A DNA stretch of 64,000 nucleotides. It comes from Erythrobacter neustonensis (GTDB lineage: Bacteria > Pseudomonadota > Alphaproteobacteria > Sphingomonadales > Sphingomonadaceae). A program made the translations under genes and the position numbers. The stretch lies in contig NZ_CP016033.1 of assembly GCF_001663175.1 (NCBI RefSeq), positions 1,798,001 through 1,862,000 of the forward strand, written 5' to 3'. This document shows, one piece after another, positions 34,566 to 44,158 of this stretch (position 1 is the first letter of the stretch; the number at the start of each line of letters is the position of its first letter). The notes beneath the pieces were generated by a model. The model was not told the DNA's origin and made no database searches. It was given only the letters and a program-made list of their open reading frames with translations.

Positions 34566-35876
34566 TCAGATCGCCGAGCTGAACGTGCGCGGGGCCGCCG
34601 CGCGGTAGGCATCGAACTGGGCCGCGATGCCGCGGGCATAGGGCAGCCCGCCCTCTAGGATGGCGAGCCGGTTGCCGCTGAGGCTGGCGACCCCAGCGTC
34701 GAAGAAGGGCGCCAGCCGCGGTGCGGCGTCGGCCAGAAAATCATCGGGCAGGATCGCCGCGCCGCGGCACAGCAAGGCTTCGATCACCGCGCCGCGGCGC
34801 TGGTCTTCAAGGCTGCGGGCGATCCCGTGCGACGCGGTCAGCCGCGCTTCGGCGCAAAGCTGGCGGTAGGTCGCGGTGTGTTTCTGGTTCTGCGCCAACA
34901 GGCCCGGAAACCCGCTGATCGCGCTTGCGCCAAGCCCGATCAGGATATCGGCGGGATCATCGGTAAAGCCCTGGAAATTGCGCCGCAGGGTGCCGGCGCG
35001 CACCGCGCGCGCCATCGGATCGTGGGGCAGGGCGAAATGGTCGAACCCGACCGCGTCATAGCCGTATCCGGTCAGCATCCGATGCGCCTCGCCTGCCATC
35101 GCGAAACGTTCGCGCGCGCCGGGCAGATCGGCCTCGCGGATCATCGTCTGGCGCGGTACCAGATGCGGCACGTGGGCATAGCCGAACACCGCGACCCGGT
35201 CCGCGCCGAGCTTGCGCGTATATTCGAGGCTGTCGGCAAGATCGGCCTCGCTTTGGTGCGGCAGGCCGTACATCAGATCGAAATTGAGCGAGGTGACCCC
35301 GCCCGACCGCAGCCAGTCGGTGCTGCGGCAGATCATCCCGAGCGACTGTTCGCGCCCGATCGCCTTCTGGCAGTGCGCGGCAAAGGTCTGCACCCCCATG
35401 CTGGCGCGGGTGATCCCGACCTCTGCGATAACCCCGCTCCATTCGGCGGTGAGGCTGCGCGGGTCGAGCTCGATCGACCATTCGGGCGCGGCCAGCGGCA
35501 GGTGCGCATGGAGCGCGCCGACCAGCGCAAGCAGTTCGGGCGCGGCGATCGCATTGGGGCTGCCTCCGCCGAACGCGATCCGCCGCACGCGCACCCCGGC
35601 GGGCAAGAGGCCGCCGAGCGTGGCGATTTCCTGGTGCAGCGCGGCGAGATAGGCATCGACCCGCGCGCGCTTGCCGGACACCGCGGTGTTGCAGCCGCAG
35701 TAAAAGCAGATCGCCTCGCAGAAAGGGATGTGGAGATAGAGCGAGATGTCGCCCGCCGCGCCTGCGACCGCGCGTTCGAGCGCGCCCTCCTCCAGCGCGC
35801 CGAAATCGGCGGCGGTGGGATAGCTGGTGTAACGCGGCACGGCGGTTGCCAGCAGTTCGGGGTGATAGGTCCACAT
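34566..35876 (-). CDS. hemN: Oxygen-independent coproporphyrinogen III oxidase
   Basis: A 436-residue radical-SAM enzyme making protoporphyrinogen without O2. C53, C57 and C60 (FCEAICFYC, with C62 after) bind the [4Fe-4S] cluster. SLYLHIPFC and AFGGGSPNAI are HemN motifs, and the N-terminal PRYTSYPTAADF arm is typical of true HemN rather than HemW. It is the last gene of the left-facing cco locus, consistent with haem supply for the cbb3 oxidase at low oxygen. Confidence 0.93.
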   Translation of the reverse strand: MWTYHPELLATAVPRYTSYPTAADFGALEEGALERAVAGAAGDISLYLHIPFCEAICFYCGCNTAVSGKRARVDAYLAALHQEIATLGGLLPAGVRVRRIAFGGGSPNAIAAPELLALVGALHAHLPLAAPEWSIELDPRSLTAEWSGVIAEVGITRASMGVQTFAAHCQKAIGREQSLGMICRSTDWLRSGGVTSLNFDLMYGLPHQSEADLADSLEYTRKLGADRVAVFGYAHVPHLVPRQTMIREADLPGARERFAMAGEAHRMLTGYGYDAVGFDHFALPHDPMARAVRAGTLRRNFQGFTDDPADILIGLGASAISGFPGLLAQNQKHTATYRQLCAEARLTASHGIARSLEDQRRGAVIEALLCRGAAILPDDFLADAAPRLAPFFDAGVASLSGNRLAILEGGLPYARGIAAQFDAYRAAAPRTFSSAI

Positions 35877-35919
35877 GGTTGTCGGGCGCTCCTTGTGGAG
35901 TGCGCGATAGCGGGCCCGG

Positions 35920-36153
35920 TCAGGCGGCGTCTTTGCGCGAGATCAATTTGCCGTTCCGCTCCTCGCGGCAGGCCCCGGCGTGGCAGCCCTTGGGGTGGCA
36001 ACCGCGATCTTCGGCGGGCACCTTGCCGCCCAGCGGAATGGTGATCGTGCCGCCATTGCACAGGTGCATCGTCAGCACGGGGCCGGTCGGCGCGGGCAGC
36101 GGGCCGATCATCACCGGCATCAGCGCGGCAAGCGCAAGCGGGAGCATGTTCAC
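35920..36153 (-). CDS. Small Cys/His-rich protein in the cco operon
   Basis: A 77-residue protein of unknown family. It starts with GTG overlapping the ccoS stop (GTGA), with GAGGAGG 7 nt before it; ATG 36147 is possible but is 13 nt from that site. A short hydrophobic N-terminus (MLPLALAALMPVMIGPLPAP) is followed by MHLCNGG and a tail with CHPKGCHAGACREER. The Cys/His spacing could hold copper or haem iron, or make disulfides. Position between ccoS and hemN suggests a part in oxidase assembly. It might be secreted. Confidence 0.65.
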   Translation of the reverse strand: MNMLPLALAALMPVMIGPLPAPTGPVLTMHLCNGGTITIPLGGKVPAEDRGCHPKGCHAGACREERNGKLISRKDAA

Positions 36154-36299
36154 GCGCCGTCCTCCTCGTCGATCAGGATGCGTGCGGCAGCGCCCTCCAT
36201 GTCCTCGTATTGGCCTTCGCGCATCGACCACAGGAAGGCGAGCAGCCCCATCAATCCCATGCCGAGCGCGATGGGGATGAGGATGGCAAGTCCGGTCAT
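36150..36299 (-). CDS. ccoS: cbb3 oxidase maturation protein CcoS
   Basis: A 49-residue single-span membrane protein: MTGLAILIPIALGMGLMGLL forms the membrane helix, followed by WSMREGQYEDMEGAA, the conserved CcoS tail. It is needed for haem and copper insertion into the cbb3 oxidase. The start overlaps the ccoI stop (ATGA) and its stop overlaps the next GTG. Confidence 0.93.
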   Translation of the reverse strand: MTGLAILIPIALGMGLMGLLAFLWSMREGQYEDMEGAAARILIDEEDGA

Positions 36300-38431
36300 C
36301 GCGCAGCTCCCGTATCTGCGGCAGCGCCCGCGAGCCGCAGCGAATTGGCGATCACCACCAGCGAGGAGACCGACATGGCGATCGCGGCGACCAGCGGGGT
36401 GACATGTCCCGTCAGTGCGAGCGGCACGGCGAGCGCGTTATAGGCGATCGAGAAGCCGAAATTCTGCCGCACCACGCGCATGGCGGCGCGCGCGGTGCGC
36501 ACGGAAAGCGCGACGGGCATCAACCCCTCGCCGATGAACACCGCATCGGCGACCTGCTGGCTCGCATCGGACGCGCTGCCCGGCGCGATCGAAGCGTGGG
36601 CGGCGGCAAGCGCGGGGCCATCGTTGAGCCCGTCGCCTACCATCAGCGGGCGGCGGCCCTTAGCCTTCAGCGCTTCGAGCACGGCGAGCTTGCCCTGCGG
36701 GCTTGCCTCTGCGGTCGCGGGCAGGCCGAGCGCGCGGGCGAGCGCTTCTACCGGCGCGGCGCGGTCGCCCGACAGGATGCTTGCCGGCAACCCTTGCGCC
36801 GCCAGCGCGGCGAGCGCCGCGCGCACGTCGGGGCGCAGCGGATCGGCAAAGGCGATGGTCCGGCGCGCGTCGCCGATGCGCAAGCTGACGGCGAGCGTTT
36901 CTGCCGCCGCATGCGGCCGCTCCAGCGCCACCGGAATGCCGTTCCACAGACCGGAAACGCCCTGTCCGCCGACCTCGGCGATGTCGCTGACAGCCGCCGG
37001 CACGGTGCCCGCACGCAAGGTGGCAGCGGCAAGCCCGCGGCTGAGCGGATGGCGGCTGGCCTGCGCCAGCGCGAGCGCGATGCTGCGCGCGGTATCGTCG
37101 AGGCCGCCGATATCCGCGCGCGGTTCGCCCAGCGTCAGTGTGCCGGTCTTGTCGAGCAGCACGGTGTCGCATTCGGCCAGCCGTTCGAGCGCGCTGCCAT
37201 CCTTTACCAGCAGCCCGCGCCGCATTAACGCCCCGCTCGCCACCACCTGTGCGGCAGGCACGGCAAGCCCCATCGCGCACGGACAGGTGATAATCAGCAC
37301 CGCAATCGCGATCGTCAGCGCTGCGTGCCACCCCGCGCCCGCGATCATCCACCCGGCAAAGGCCAGCGCGGCCAGCGTGTGGACCACCGGCGCATAAAGC
37401 CGGCTGGCGCGGTCGGCGATGCGGACATAGTGGCTGCGCGATTGCCCCGCCTCGTCCATGATGCGGGCGATTTCGGCCAGCACCGTGTCCTCTGCCACAT
37501 GGGTCAGCCGGACGCGCAAGGGCGCGCCCAGATTGATCGCGCCGGCATGCACCACCGCGCCCGGGCCCACGGGCTGGGGCGCGCTTTCGCCGGTCAGCAT
37601 CGCATTGTCGAGCGCGCTTTGCCCGCAGGTCACCTCGCCATCGGCGGCCAGCGCCTCGCCAGCGGCGACCAGCACCAGCATTCCGGGTGCAAGATCGCGC
37701 GCAGGCACGCGCCGCGTGGTGCCATCGGGCGCGATGACGCTGGCGCTTTGCCCCATCCGGCCGAGCAGCGCACCGATCCCCGCGCGCGTGCGGTCGCGCA
37801 TCATCGCATCCAGCGCGCGTCCGGCGAGGAGGAAGAAGAGTAGCATAACGGCAGAATCGAAGAAGGCGTGCTCGCCCCCCGTCACCGTTTCGTACAGGCT
37901 CATCGCGGTCGCCAGAATGACGCCGATGCTGATCGGCACATCCATGTTGGTGCGCCGGTGTTTCAGCGCCATCCACGCGCTGGCAAAGAACGGGCGGCCC
38001 GCATAGGCGACCACCGGCAGCGCGATCAGCGCCGACAGCCAGTGGAACAGCCCGCGCGTCGCCCCGTCCGCGCCCGACCAGACGCTGACCGACAACAGCA
38101 TGATGTTCATCATCCCGAAGCCCGCCACGCCCAGCGCGCGGACCAGCCGCCCGCGTTCGGCATCGTCGGCGCCAAGCGGGTTGTCGGCGATAGGCTGGGC
38201 TTCGAACCCCAATGCCTGTACGGCAGCGACCAGCGCGGCATCCTCGATTGCAGGATCGTGCCGGATCGCGACCTTCTTTGCCGACAGGTTGGCGCGCGCG
38301 GACGCGATGCCGGGCACGCGGGCAAGTTCGCGTTCGATCTTGCCGATGCAGCCGGCGCATTTCATCCCCGGCACGGTCAGCCGGGTGGTGGCAAGCGGGC
38401 GCTCGGTGTCGAAGAGGGCAGGGGCGTTCAC
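36296..38431 (-). CDS. ccoI: Copper-exporting P-type ATPase for cbb3 oxidase assembly
   Basis: A 711-residue P1B ATPase (FixI/CcoI). An N-terminal heavy-metal domain has MKCAGC (C25, C28). Membrane helices follow, with the CPC metal-transport motif in IITCPCAMGLAVP, phosphorylation motif DKTGTLT and hinge GDGLNDGPAL. It moves Cu+ to the periplasm for the oxidase. The GTG start overlaps the ccoH stop by 3 nt; extending the frame further upstream would enter ccoH. Confidence 0.95.
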   Translation of the reverse strand: MNAPALFDTERPLATTRLTVPGMKCAGCIGKIERELARVPGIASARANLSAKKVAIRHDPAIEDAALVAAVQALGFEAQPIADNPLGADDAERGRLVRALGVAGFGMMNIMLLSVSVWSGADGATRGLFHWLSALIALPVVAYAGRPFFASAWMALKHRRTNMDVPISIGVILATAMSLYETVTGGEHAFFDSAVMLLFFLLAGRALDAMMRDRTRAGIGALLGRMGQSASVIAPDGTTRRVPARDLAPGMLVLVAAGEALAADGEVTCGQSALDNAMLTGESAPQPVGPGAVVHAGAINLGAPLRVRLTHVAEDTVLAEIARIMDEAGQSRSHYVRIADRASRLYAPVVHTLAALAFAGWMIAGAGWHAALTIAIAVLIITCPCAMGLAVPAAQVVASGALMRRGLLVKDGSALERLAECDTVLLDKTGTLTLGEPRADIGGLDDTARSIALALAQASRHPLSRGLAAATLRAGTVPAAVSDIAEVGGQGVSGLWNGIPVALERPHAAAETLAVSLRIGDARRTIAFADPLRPDVRAALAALAAQGLPASILSGDRAAPVEALARALGLPATAEASPQGKLAVLEALKAKGRRPLMVGDGLNDGPALAAAHASIAPGSASDASQQVADAVFIGEGLMPVALSVRTARAAMRVVRQNFGFSIAYNALAVPLALTGHVTPLVAAIAMSVSSLVVIANSLRLAGAAADTGAAR

Positions 38432-38883
38432 CGGATTTCGGCCTCCCCCGCCCAGGCTTGATCGCCCGCGCGGATCGCCATGCGCAGCTGCCAGCGGCCC
38501 GGTGCGACCGCCTCGCGCGAAACCCAGCGGCCCTGCGCCCCGGCGACGAAGGACAGCGGCGTTTCCTCGCGCACGCCGAGCGGCCGGCTGGCGGTCGCGG
38601 TGATCTGCGCCGCCGCGGGAACGTGCAGCGTCTCGATCACGATGCGGCCATCCTCGCGCCGGTGGGGCACCGCCTGCCAGCCCAGCGCCTCGGACGCGGC
38701 CGCTTGGCGCAGCCAACCGTTGTAATTCTGGCTGGCGACATAGGAATTGTCGACCACGGTGCCGTGGAAACTGCCCACCGCGATGCTCGCCATGAGCAGG
38801 TTGACCGCGATCACCACGGCAAATCCGCCGACCAGCACGACCGCCATGCGCGGGCCGGTGAAAGGACTTCTGGTGCGGGCCAT
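38428..38883 (-). CDS. ccoH: cbb3 oxidase assembly protein CcoH/FixH
   Basis: A 151-residue FixH-type protein: one transmembrane helix (about residues 15-37, VVLVGGFAVVIAVNLLMA) and a periplasmic domain with VVDNSYVASQNYN, a recognisable FixH signature. It stabilises the oxidase during assembly. The start overlaps the ccoG stop by 1 nt (TGATG). Confidence 0.93.
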   Translation of the reverse strand: MARTRSPFTGPRMAVVLVGGFAVVIAVNLLMASIAVGSFHGTVVDNSYVASQNYNGWLRQAAASEALGWQAVPHRREDGRIVIETLHVPAAAQITATASRPLGVREETPLSFVAGAQGRWVSREAVAPGRWQLRMAIRAGDQAWAGEAEIR

Positions 38884-40445
38884 CACTTGTTCTCCGCCAT
38901 ATCCGATTGGGGATGGGCAAATGTCGTCGGGGCAAGGTCGCTTTCGCGCTGCTCGTCGAGCGCGGTCAGGCGGAAGGCAAAATCGCCTGCCACAGTGCCT
39001 TGGGGCAACAGCACATAGGCGCGCAGCACGCGGGTGGCGTTGGCATCGACCGTGACCCGCTGGACGGGGGCGGCGTTGTCCATGCTGACCGCCTCGGTCC
39101 ACATCACCGCGCCTTGGGGTAGGCCTTGCATCGCGACCTCCATCTCGCGCGGGCGCGCCTCCATGTTGCGCAGCCGCAGCGTGAAGGCATTGCGCACCGA
39201 TCCATCCTTCAACAGCATGAAGGGCGGGTTGCGATCGGGCGCCACCGTCAGGTCGGTGTGGCTGCGGGTGCCCAGCGCAAACAGCAGGCCCGCGCCGATC
39301 GCGGCCCAGACCCCGAAATAGACGAACAGGCGGGGCCGCAGCAGCGCCTTCCATGCGGGCGTTGCCGGCGCGCCCGCGGCCTCGGCCTTGCACTGGTCCA
39401 ATGTCGCGTAATCGATCAGCCCGCGCGGGCGGCCGACATCCTGCATCACCCGGTCGCAGGCATCGATGCACAATCCGCAGGTGATGCAGCCGATCTGCTG
39501 GCCTGCGCGGATGTCGACGCCCGTGGGGCAGACCGCGACGCACAGGTTGCAATCGATGCAGTCGCCATATTCATCCGGGTTCTTGGCCGCCTTTTTGACG
39601 CTGCCGCGCTTTTCACCGCGCCAGTCCTTGTAGGTTACGATCAGCGATTTTTCGTCGAGCATCGCGGTCTGGATGCGCGGCCAGGGGCACATGTAAACGC
39701 ACACCTGTTCGCGCATGAACCCGCCAAGCCAGAAGGTCGTGCCGGTCAGCACCGCGACGGTGGCATAGGCGACCGGGGCCGCCTCGCCCCGCCAGAACGC
39801 GTAGGTGAGGGTTGGCGCATCGGCGAAATACATGATCCACGCGCCGCCGGTCCAGAAGGCGATGGCAAGATAGACCGCCCACTTGGCCATCCGCCGCGCG
39901 ATCTTCGATGCGGTCCACGGTGCCTTGTCAAGGCGCATCCGCGCATTGCGATCGCCGTCGAAGAAGCGGTCGACATGCTGGAACAGGTCGGTCCACACGG
40001 TCTGCGGGCAGGCATAGCCGCACCATGCGCGGCCCACCGCGCTGGTGACGAGGAACAACCCGATCCCCGCCATGATGAGCAGGCCCGCGACGAAAAAGAA
40101 TTCGTGCGGCCAGATCTCGATATCGAACATGTAAAAGCGGCGGTTGGCGAGATCGACCAGCACCGCCTGATCGGGGGCGAAGGGACCGCGGTCCCAGCGG
40201 ATCCACGGGGTCGCGTAATAGATCCCCAGCGTCACCAGCATCATCAGCCACTTGAAACGCCGAAACGGCCCGTCGATCCGCTTGTTGTGGACCGTCCTGC
40301 CCTTTTCATAGAGCGCTGCGCCCATGAAGCCGGAAGGCGCGGGCTGCGGTGCAGGAGCGCCGAGCGCGCCCGCCCAGTCGCGCGCAGGCGGTGGAGCGGG
40401 CGGGGCGGGCGGGGCGGGGCGGGCGAGTTCGTCGGCCTGGGCCAT
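38883..40445 (-). CDS. ccoG: Cytochrome oxidase accessory protein CcoG/FixG
   Basis: A 520-residue polytopic iron-sulfur protein linked to Cu reduction for cbb3 assembly. WCGYACPQTVW and YMCPWPRIQ are CcoG hallmarks. Two [4Fe-4S] motifs, CIDCNLCVAVCPTG and CITCGLCIDACD, follow, then an Ig-like periplasmic C-terminal domain (LRLRNMEARPREMEV). The N-terminus has an unusual Pro/Ala-rich stretch (about residues 8-38). ATG 40445 is used because the frame upstream runs into ccoP. Confidence 0.95.
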   Translation of the reverse strand: MAQADELARPAPPAPPAPPPARDWAGALGAPAPQPAPSGFMGAALYEKGRTVHNKRIDGPFRRFKWLMMLVTLGIYYATPWIRWDRGPFAPDQAVLVDLANRRFYMFDIEIWPHEFFFVAGLLIMAGIGLFLVTSAVGRAWCGYACPQTVWTDLFQHVDRFFDGDRNARMRLDKAPWTASKIARRMAKWAVYLAIAFWTGGAWIMYFADAPTLTYAFWRGEAAPVAYATVAVLTGTTFWLGGFMREQVCVYMCPWPRIQTAMLDEKSLIVTYKDWRGEKRGSVKKAAKNPDEYGDCIDCNLCVAVCPTGVDIRAGQQIGCITCGLCIDACDRVMQDVGRPRGLIDYATLDQCKAEAAGAPATPAWKALLRPRLFVYFGVWAAIGAGLLFALGTRSHTDLTVAPDRNPPFMLLKDGSVRNAFTLRLRNMEARPREMEVAMQGLPQGAVMWTEAVSMDNAAPVQRVTVDANATRVLRAYVLLPQGTVAGDFAFRLTALDEQRESDLAPTTFAHPQSDMAENK

Positions 40446-40455
40446 GGGACGTGAC

Positions 40456-41409
40456 CTACTTGCTGGCGACCTTGGTCGCTGCGGGAGCCGCAGGAGCGGC
40501 GGCGGGGGCATCGGGGGTGGCAGGGGCGGCATCCTGCCCGCCGCCGCGCGAGTGGACATAGGCGGCGAGCATCTTGATCGTGACCGGATCGAGCCGCCCT
40601 TTCCATGCGGGCATCACCCCGTGGCGCGGTGCCTCGATCTGGCGGGCGATGTCCGCTTCGGTGCCGCCCAGAAGCCAGATCGCATCGTTCAATGCAGGCG
40701 CGCCCATCGCCGGGCTGCCTTCGCCGCCGGTGCCGTGGCAGGCGGCGCAATTGTCGGCGAAAAGCTGCGCGCCGGCAGGGCTGGACTTGTGCTTGCCCGA
40801 CAGCGAGAGGACATGGCCGGTAAGCGCGGCGGTCTGGCTCTTGTCGAACATCCCGGCAAAGGCGGGCATGAAATTGGTGCGCGTCTCGTCCGAGCCTTCC
40901 CATCGGATCCCGTGGGTGAGCGTGTATTCGATCTCGCTCAGCGTGCCGCCCCAGATCCAGTCATCGTCGTTGAGGTTGGGATAGCCCGCCGATCCTGCCG
41001 CGCCTGCGCCGTGGCACTGGACGCAATTGACCTTGAAGGCGGCAGCCCCGCCGGCCACCGCGGCCTGCATCAGCTGCGGATCGGCGGCCAGCTTTTCGAT
41101 GTCGGTCACCGCGATCCGCTCGGTCACGCTCTGGCGCGCCGCATCGGCTGCGCCCATTTCGCGCACCAGATCGCCCCGGCTCGACCAGCCCAGCGTGCCC
41201 GCGGTCGCGCGCTCGACCATCGGCCAGGCGGGGTAAAACACGACATAGACCGCGGCGAACACGATCGTCGCATAGAAGGTGTAGAGCCACCAGCGCGGCA
41301 GCGGGGTGTTGAGCTCCTCGATGCCGTCCCATTCGTGGCCGACGGTTTCGGTGCCGGTGGGCGCGTCGATGCGTTTGCCGGCGCGGGCCGGGCTGTCAAA
41401 GGTGGTCAT
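40456..41409 (-). CDS. ccoP: cbb3 oxidase diheme subunit CcoP
   Basis: A 317-residue cytochrome c subunit. N-terminal HEWDGIEELNTPLPRWWLYTFY is the CcoP signature ahead of the membrane helix. Two haem c sites follow: CVQCH (C129, C132, H133) and CAACH. The C-terminal tail (about the last 30 residues) is Ala/Pro-rich. It shuttles electrons to CcoN/O. The start lies inside ccoQ (14-nt overlap). Confidence 0.96.
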   Translation of the reverse strand: MTTFDSPARAGKRIDAPTGTETVGHEWDGIEELNTPLPRWWLYTFYATIVFAAVYVVFYPAWPMVERATAGTLGWSSRGDLVREMGAADAARQSVTERIAVTDIEKLAADPQLMQAAVAGGAAAFKVNCVQCHGAGAAGSAGYPNLNDDDWIWGGTLSEIEYTLTHGIRWEGSDETRTNFMPAFAGMFDKSQTAALTGHVLSLSGKHKSSPAGAQLFADNCAACHGTGGEGSPAMGAPALNDAIWLLGGTEADIARQIEAPRHGVMPAWKGRLDPVTIKMLAAYVHSRGGGQDAAPATPDAPAAAPAAPAATKVASK

Positions 41410-41563
41410 TGGTGTCATCCTTGAAGATGAGGTGCTTGGCAGCATCGCGGTGCGCCCGCGCGCCGGGGCGAAAGTGCCACAGGCACAAGGTCAGATAGAG
41501 GCCGACGATCATCGCCAGCGCATAGCTGTCGGCAAAGTGGCGCAAGGCGGTGTAGAGGGTCAT
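41396..41563 (-). CDS. ccoQ: cbb3 oxidase small subunit CcoQ
   Basis: A 55-residue single-helix protein: [18 protein letters not shown] spans the membrane, then [20 protein letters not shown], the usual CcoQ tail. It stabilises the core complex. It overlaps ccoO by 4 nt and ccoP by 14 nt, confirming the ccoNOQP order. Confidence 0.93.
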   Translation of the reverse strand: MTLYTALRHFADSYALAMIVGLYLTLCLWHFRPGARAHRDAAKHLIFKDDTNDHL

Positions 41564-42342
41564 CGCCCCTGCGCTCCCTTGCTGAGTTCCTCCTGCGCGG
41601 CGGCGCTGTTCACATCGACCAGCGTGCCCAGCATCTGGAGATAGGCGACCAGCGCATCCATTTCGGTCACGCGGCCCGGATCGCCGTCGAAGTCGCGGAT
41701 CTGCGCCTTGGGATAGCGCGCGGCCAGATCGCCGGCGTCGGCTTCGGGGTTGGCCTGGGCTTCGAGGTCGTTTGCGGCGGCCGCCAGATCGGCATCCGAA
41801 TAGGGCACGCCCACTGCGCGCAGCGCGGCAAGGCTGGCGGCGGGATCGGGCACCTTCAGCGCGGTTTGCGACAGGAAGCTGTAATTGGGCATGATGCTTT
41901 CGGGCACCACCGATCGCGGGGATTTCAGATGCTGGACATGCCAGGCATCCGAATAGCGCCCGCCGACGCGCGCCAGATCGGGCCCGGTGCGCTTCGATCC
42001 CCACTGGAAGGGGTGATCGTAGATCGATTCCGCGGCAAGGCTGTAGTGGCCATAGCGTTCGACCTCGTCGCGGAAGGGCCGGATCATCTGGCTGTGGCAG
42101 GTATAGCACCCCTCGCGCACATAGATGTCGCGGCCCGCCTGTTCGAGCGGGGTGTAGGGGCGCATCCCCTCGACCTTCTCGATCGTGTTGTCGACCCAGA
42201 ACAATGGGGCGATTTCCACGATCCCGCCGATCGCCACCACGCCAAGGGTCAGCGCGGCAAGCAGGGTGACGTTGCGTTCGAGCTTCTTGTGCCCGTCGAA
42301 GGCGCCGCCCGAAGCGTTGGGGGTGTTTGCAGTGTTGCTCAT
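41560..42342 (-). CDS. ccoO: cbb3 oxidase monoheme subunit CcoO
   Basis: A 260-residue membrane-anchored cytochrome c. The helix (about residues 27-48) is followed by [21 protein letters not shown] with haem site C79-C82-H83. [22 protein letters not shown] and the axial Met in SIMPNYSFL are typical of CcoO. Separated from ccoN by 24 nt. Confidence 0.97.
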   Translation of the reverse strand: MSNTANTPNASGGAFDGHKKLERNVTLLAALTLGVVAIGGIVEIAPLFWVDNTIEKVEGMRPYTPLEQAGRDIYVREGCYTCHSQMIRPFRDEVERYGHYSLAAESIYDHPFQWGSKRTGPDLARVGGRYSDAWHVQHLKSPRSVVPESIMPNYSFLSQTALKVPDPAASLAALRAVGVPYSDADLAAAANDLEAQANPEADAGDLAARYPKAQIRDFDGDPGRVTEMDALVAYLQMLGTLVDVNSAAAQEELSKGAQGR

Positions 42343-42366
42343 GGTGTCAGGTTCCCGTTGGCGCGG

Positions 42367-44046
42367 TCATTCGGCCGGCTGTGCGGCAAAGGACGGGGCG
42401 GGGGATTGCGGCAGGGGGTGATCGGCGGACGTGTCGGCGGACACGTCGCCCATCGGGGCCTCGGCGCGCCGCTTTCCGGCGATGGTCATGGCGATATTGA
42501 AGGCCATGATGATCGCACCGCTGAGGTACATGAGGCCCCCCACGGCGCGCAGGATATACATCGGGTGGAGCGCCGCGACCGTGTCGACGAAGCTGTTCAC
42601 CAGGTATCCATCCGCGCCATATTCACGCCACATCAGCCCTTGCGTGATCCCGGCGACCCACATCGAGGCGGCGTAGAAAACGATCCCCAGCGTCGCGAGC
42701 CAGAAGTGCCAGTTGATCATCCGCAAGCTGTAGAGCCGCTCCCGGTTCCAGAGGCGCGGGGTGAGGTAGTAGACGCAGGCGAAGGTGATCATCCCGTTCC
42801 ACCCCAGCGCGCCGGAGTGCACGTGGCCGATCGTCCAGTCGGTGTAGTGCGACAGGCTGTTCACCGCCTTGATCGACAGCATCGGCCCTTCGAAGGTGCT
42901 CATCCCGTAAAACGCGAGCGCAAGCACCATCATGCGGATGATCGGATCGGTGCGGACCTTGTCCCATGCGCCGTTCAGCGTCATCAGCCCGTTGATCATC
43001 CCGCCCCAGCTCGGCATCCACAGCATCACCGAGAACACCATGCCCAGCGTCTGCGCCCAGTCGGGGAGCGCGGTGTAGTGGAGGTGGTGCGGGCCGGCCC
43101 AGATGTAGAGGAAGATCAGCGACCAGAAGTGGATGATCGACAGGCGGTAGGAGTACACCGGCCGCCCGGCCTGCTTGGGCACGAAGTAATACATCATCGC
43201 AAGGAAGCCCGCAGTGAGGAAGAAACCCACCGCGTTGTGGCCATACCACCACTGGGTCAGCGCATCCTGCACGCCGGCAAAGGCGCTGTAGCTTTTCGCG
43301 CCCAGCAGGCTGACGGGCATCGCCAGGTTGTTGACCACGTGCAGCATCGCGATCGTGATGATGAAGGCAAGGTAGAACCAGTTGGCGACATAGATGTGCG
43401 GTTCGCGCCGGTTCAGCAGCGTGCCGACAAACACCGCGGCATAGGCGAGCCAGACGATCGTCAGCCACAGATCGACATACCATTCGGGCTCGGCATATTC
43501 CTTGCCCTGGCCGATCCCGAGGATGTAGCCGGTCGCGGCGAGCACGATGAACAGCTGGTATCCCCAGAACACGAAGCGCGCGGTGCCCGGCAGCGCCAGC
43601 GTGGTGCGGCAGGTGCGCTGCACCACGTAGAAACTGGTCGCGAGCAGCGCATTGCCGCCGAAGGCGAAAATCACCGCCGAGGTGTGCAGCGGGCGCACCC
43701 GTCCGAAATTGAGATAGGGTTCGAGATTGAGCTGGGGGAAGGCAAGCTGCGCGGCGATGAACACGCCCACCAGCAAACCGACCACGCCCCAGAACATCGT
43801 CGCGATCACGCCCCAGCGGATCACGTCGTCATCATACCGGCTTGGCCCGGGGGGCATCCTGAACAGGCTTTGCGCCCGCGCGACCGGATCATAGGTGCCC
43901 AGCGTCGCCACGATCAGCACGACCGCGACAAGCCCGACGATCCCCATGTGGATCGCAAACCCCGCATCGGGGGTCAGCGCAATGGCAGCGATGCTGGCGA
44001 GCAGGACAAGCGCCCATACCCCCAGCCGCCCAACGACTGATTCCAT
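42367..44046 (-). CDS. ccoN: cbb3 oxidase catalytic subunit CcoN
   Basis: A 559-residue haem-copper oxidase subunit I of the C type. It has the expected helices and histidine segments: [61 protein letters not shown] and [12 protein letters not shown]. It reduces O2 with high affinity under microaerobic conditions. The C-terminal 40 residues are a variable Ala/Pro-rich tail. ATG 44046 was chosen at MESVVGRL; longer frames add only non-homologous sequence. An FNR-type box lies 58 bp upstream. Confidence 0.97.
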   Translation of the reverse strand: MESVVGRLGVWALVLLASIAAIALTPDAGFAIHMGIVGLVAVVLIVATLGTYDPVARAQSLFRMPPGPSRYDDDVIRWGVIATMFWGVVGLLVGVFIAAQLAFPQLNLEPYLNFGRVRPLHTSAVIFAFGGNALLATSFYVVQRTCRTTLALPGTARFVFWGYQLFIVLAATGYILGIGQGKEYAEPEWYVDLWLTIVWLAYAAVFVGTLLNRREPHIYVANWFYLAFIITIAMLHVVNNLAMPVSLLGAKSYSAFAGVQDALTQWWYGHNAVGFFLTAGFLAMMYYFVPKQAGRPVYSYRLSIIHFWSLIFLYIWAGPHHLHYTALPDWAQTLGMVFSVMLWMPSWGGMINGLMTLNGAWDKVRTDPIIRMMVLALAFYGMSTFEGPMLSIKAVNSLSHYTDWTIGHVHSGALGWNGMITFACVYYLTPRLWNRERLYSLRMINWHFWLATLGIVFYAASMWVAGITQGLMWREYGADGYLVNSFVDTVAALHPMYILRAVGGLMYLSGAIIMAFNIAMTIAGKRRAEAPMGDVSADTSADHPLPQSPAPSFAAQPAE

Positions 44047-44103
44047 TTCGATTAATCCCTTGTTTCGCAGGCCGACCCCTAATCCGCGGCGGGGTCCCTT
44101 GTG

Positions 44104-44117
44104 TTTGAGCCAGATCA
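44104..44117. promoter_or_regulatory. FNR/FixK box upstream of ccoN
   Basis: TTGAGCCAGATCAA matches the TTGAT-N4-ATCAA consensus with one mismatch (G for T). It lies between the convergently placed 3' end of the crp/fnr gene and ccoN, at a distance suited to activate ccoN. Confidence 0.8.
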
Positions 44118-44158
44118 AATCGGCGGCGGAATTTGATGAAAGCGGTGTTTGCGGTGGT

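Noticed and set aside
34566..35876. HemW rather than HemN
   Set aside because: The PRYTSYPTAADF N-terminal arm, the CxxxCxxCxC pattern and location at the end of the cco operon favour true HemN.
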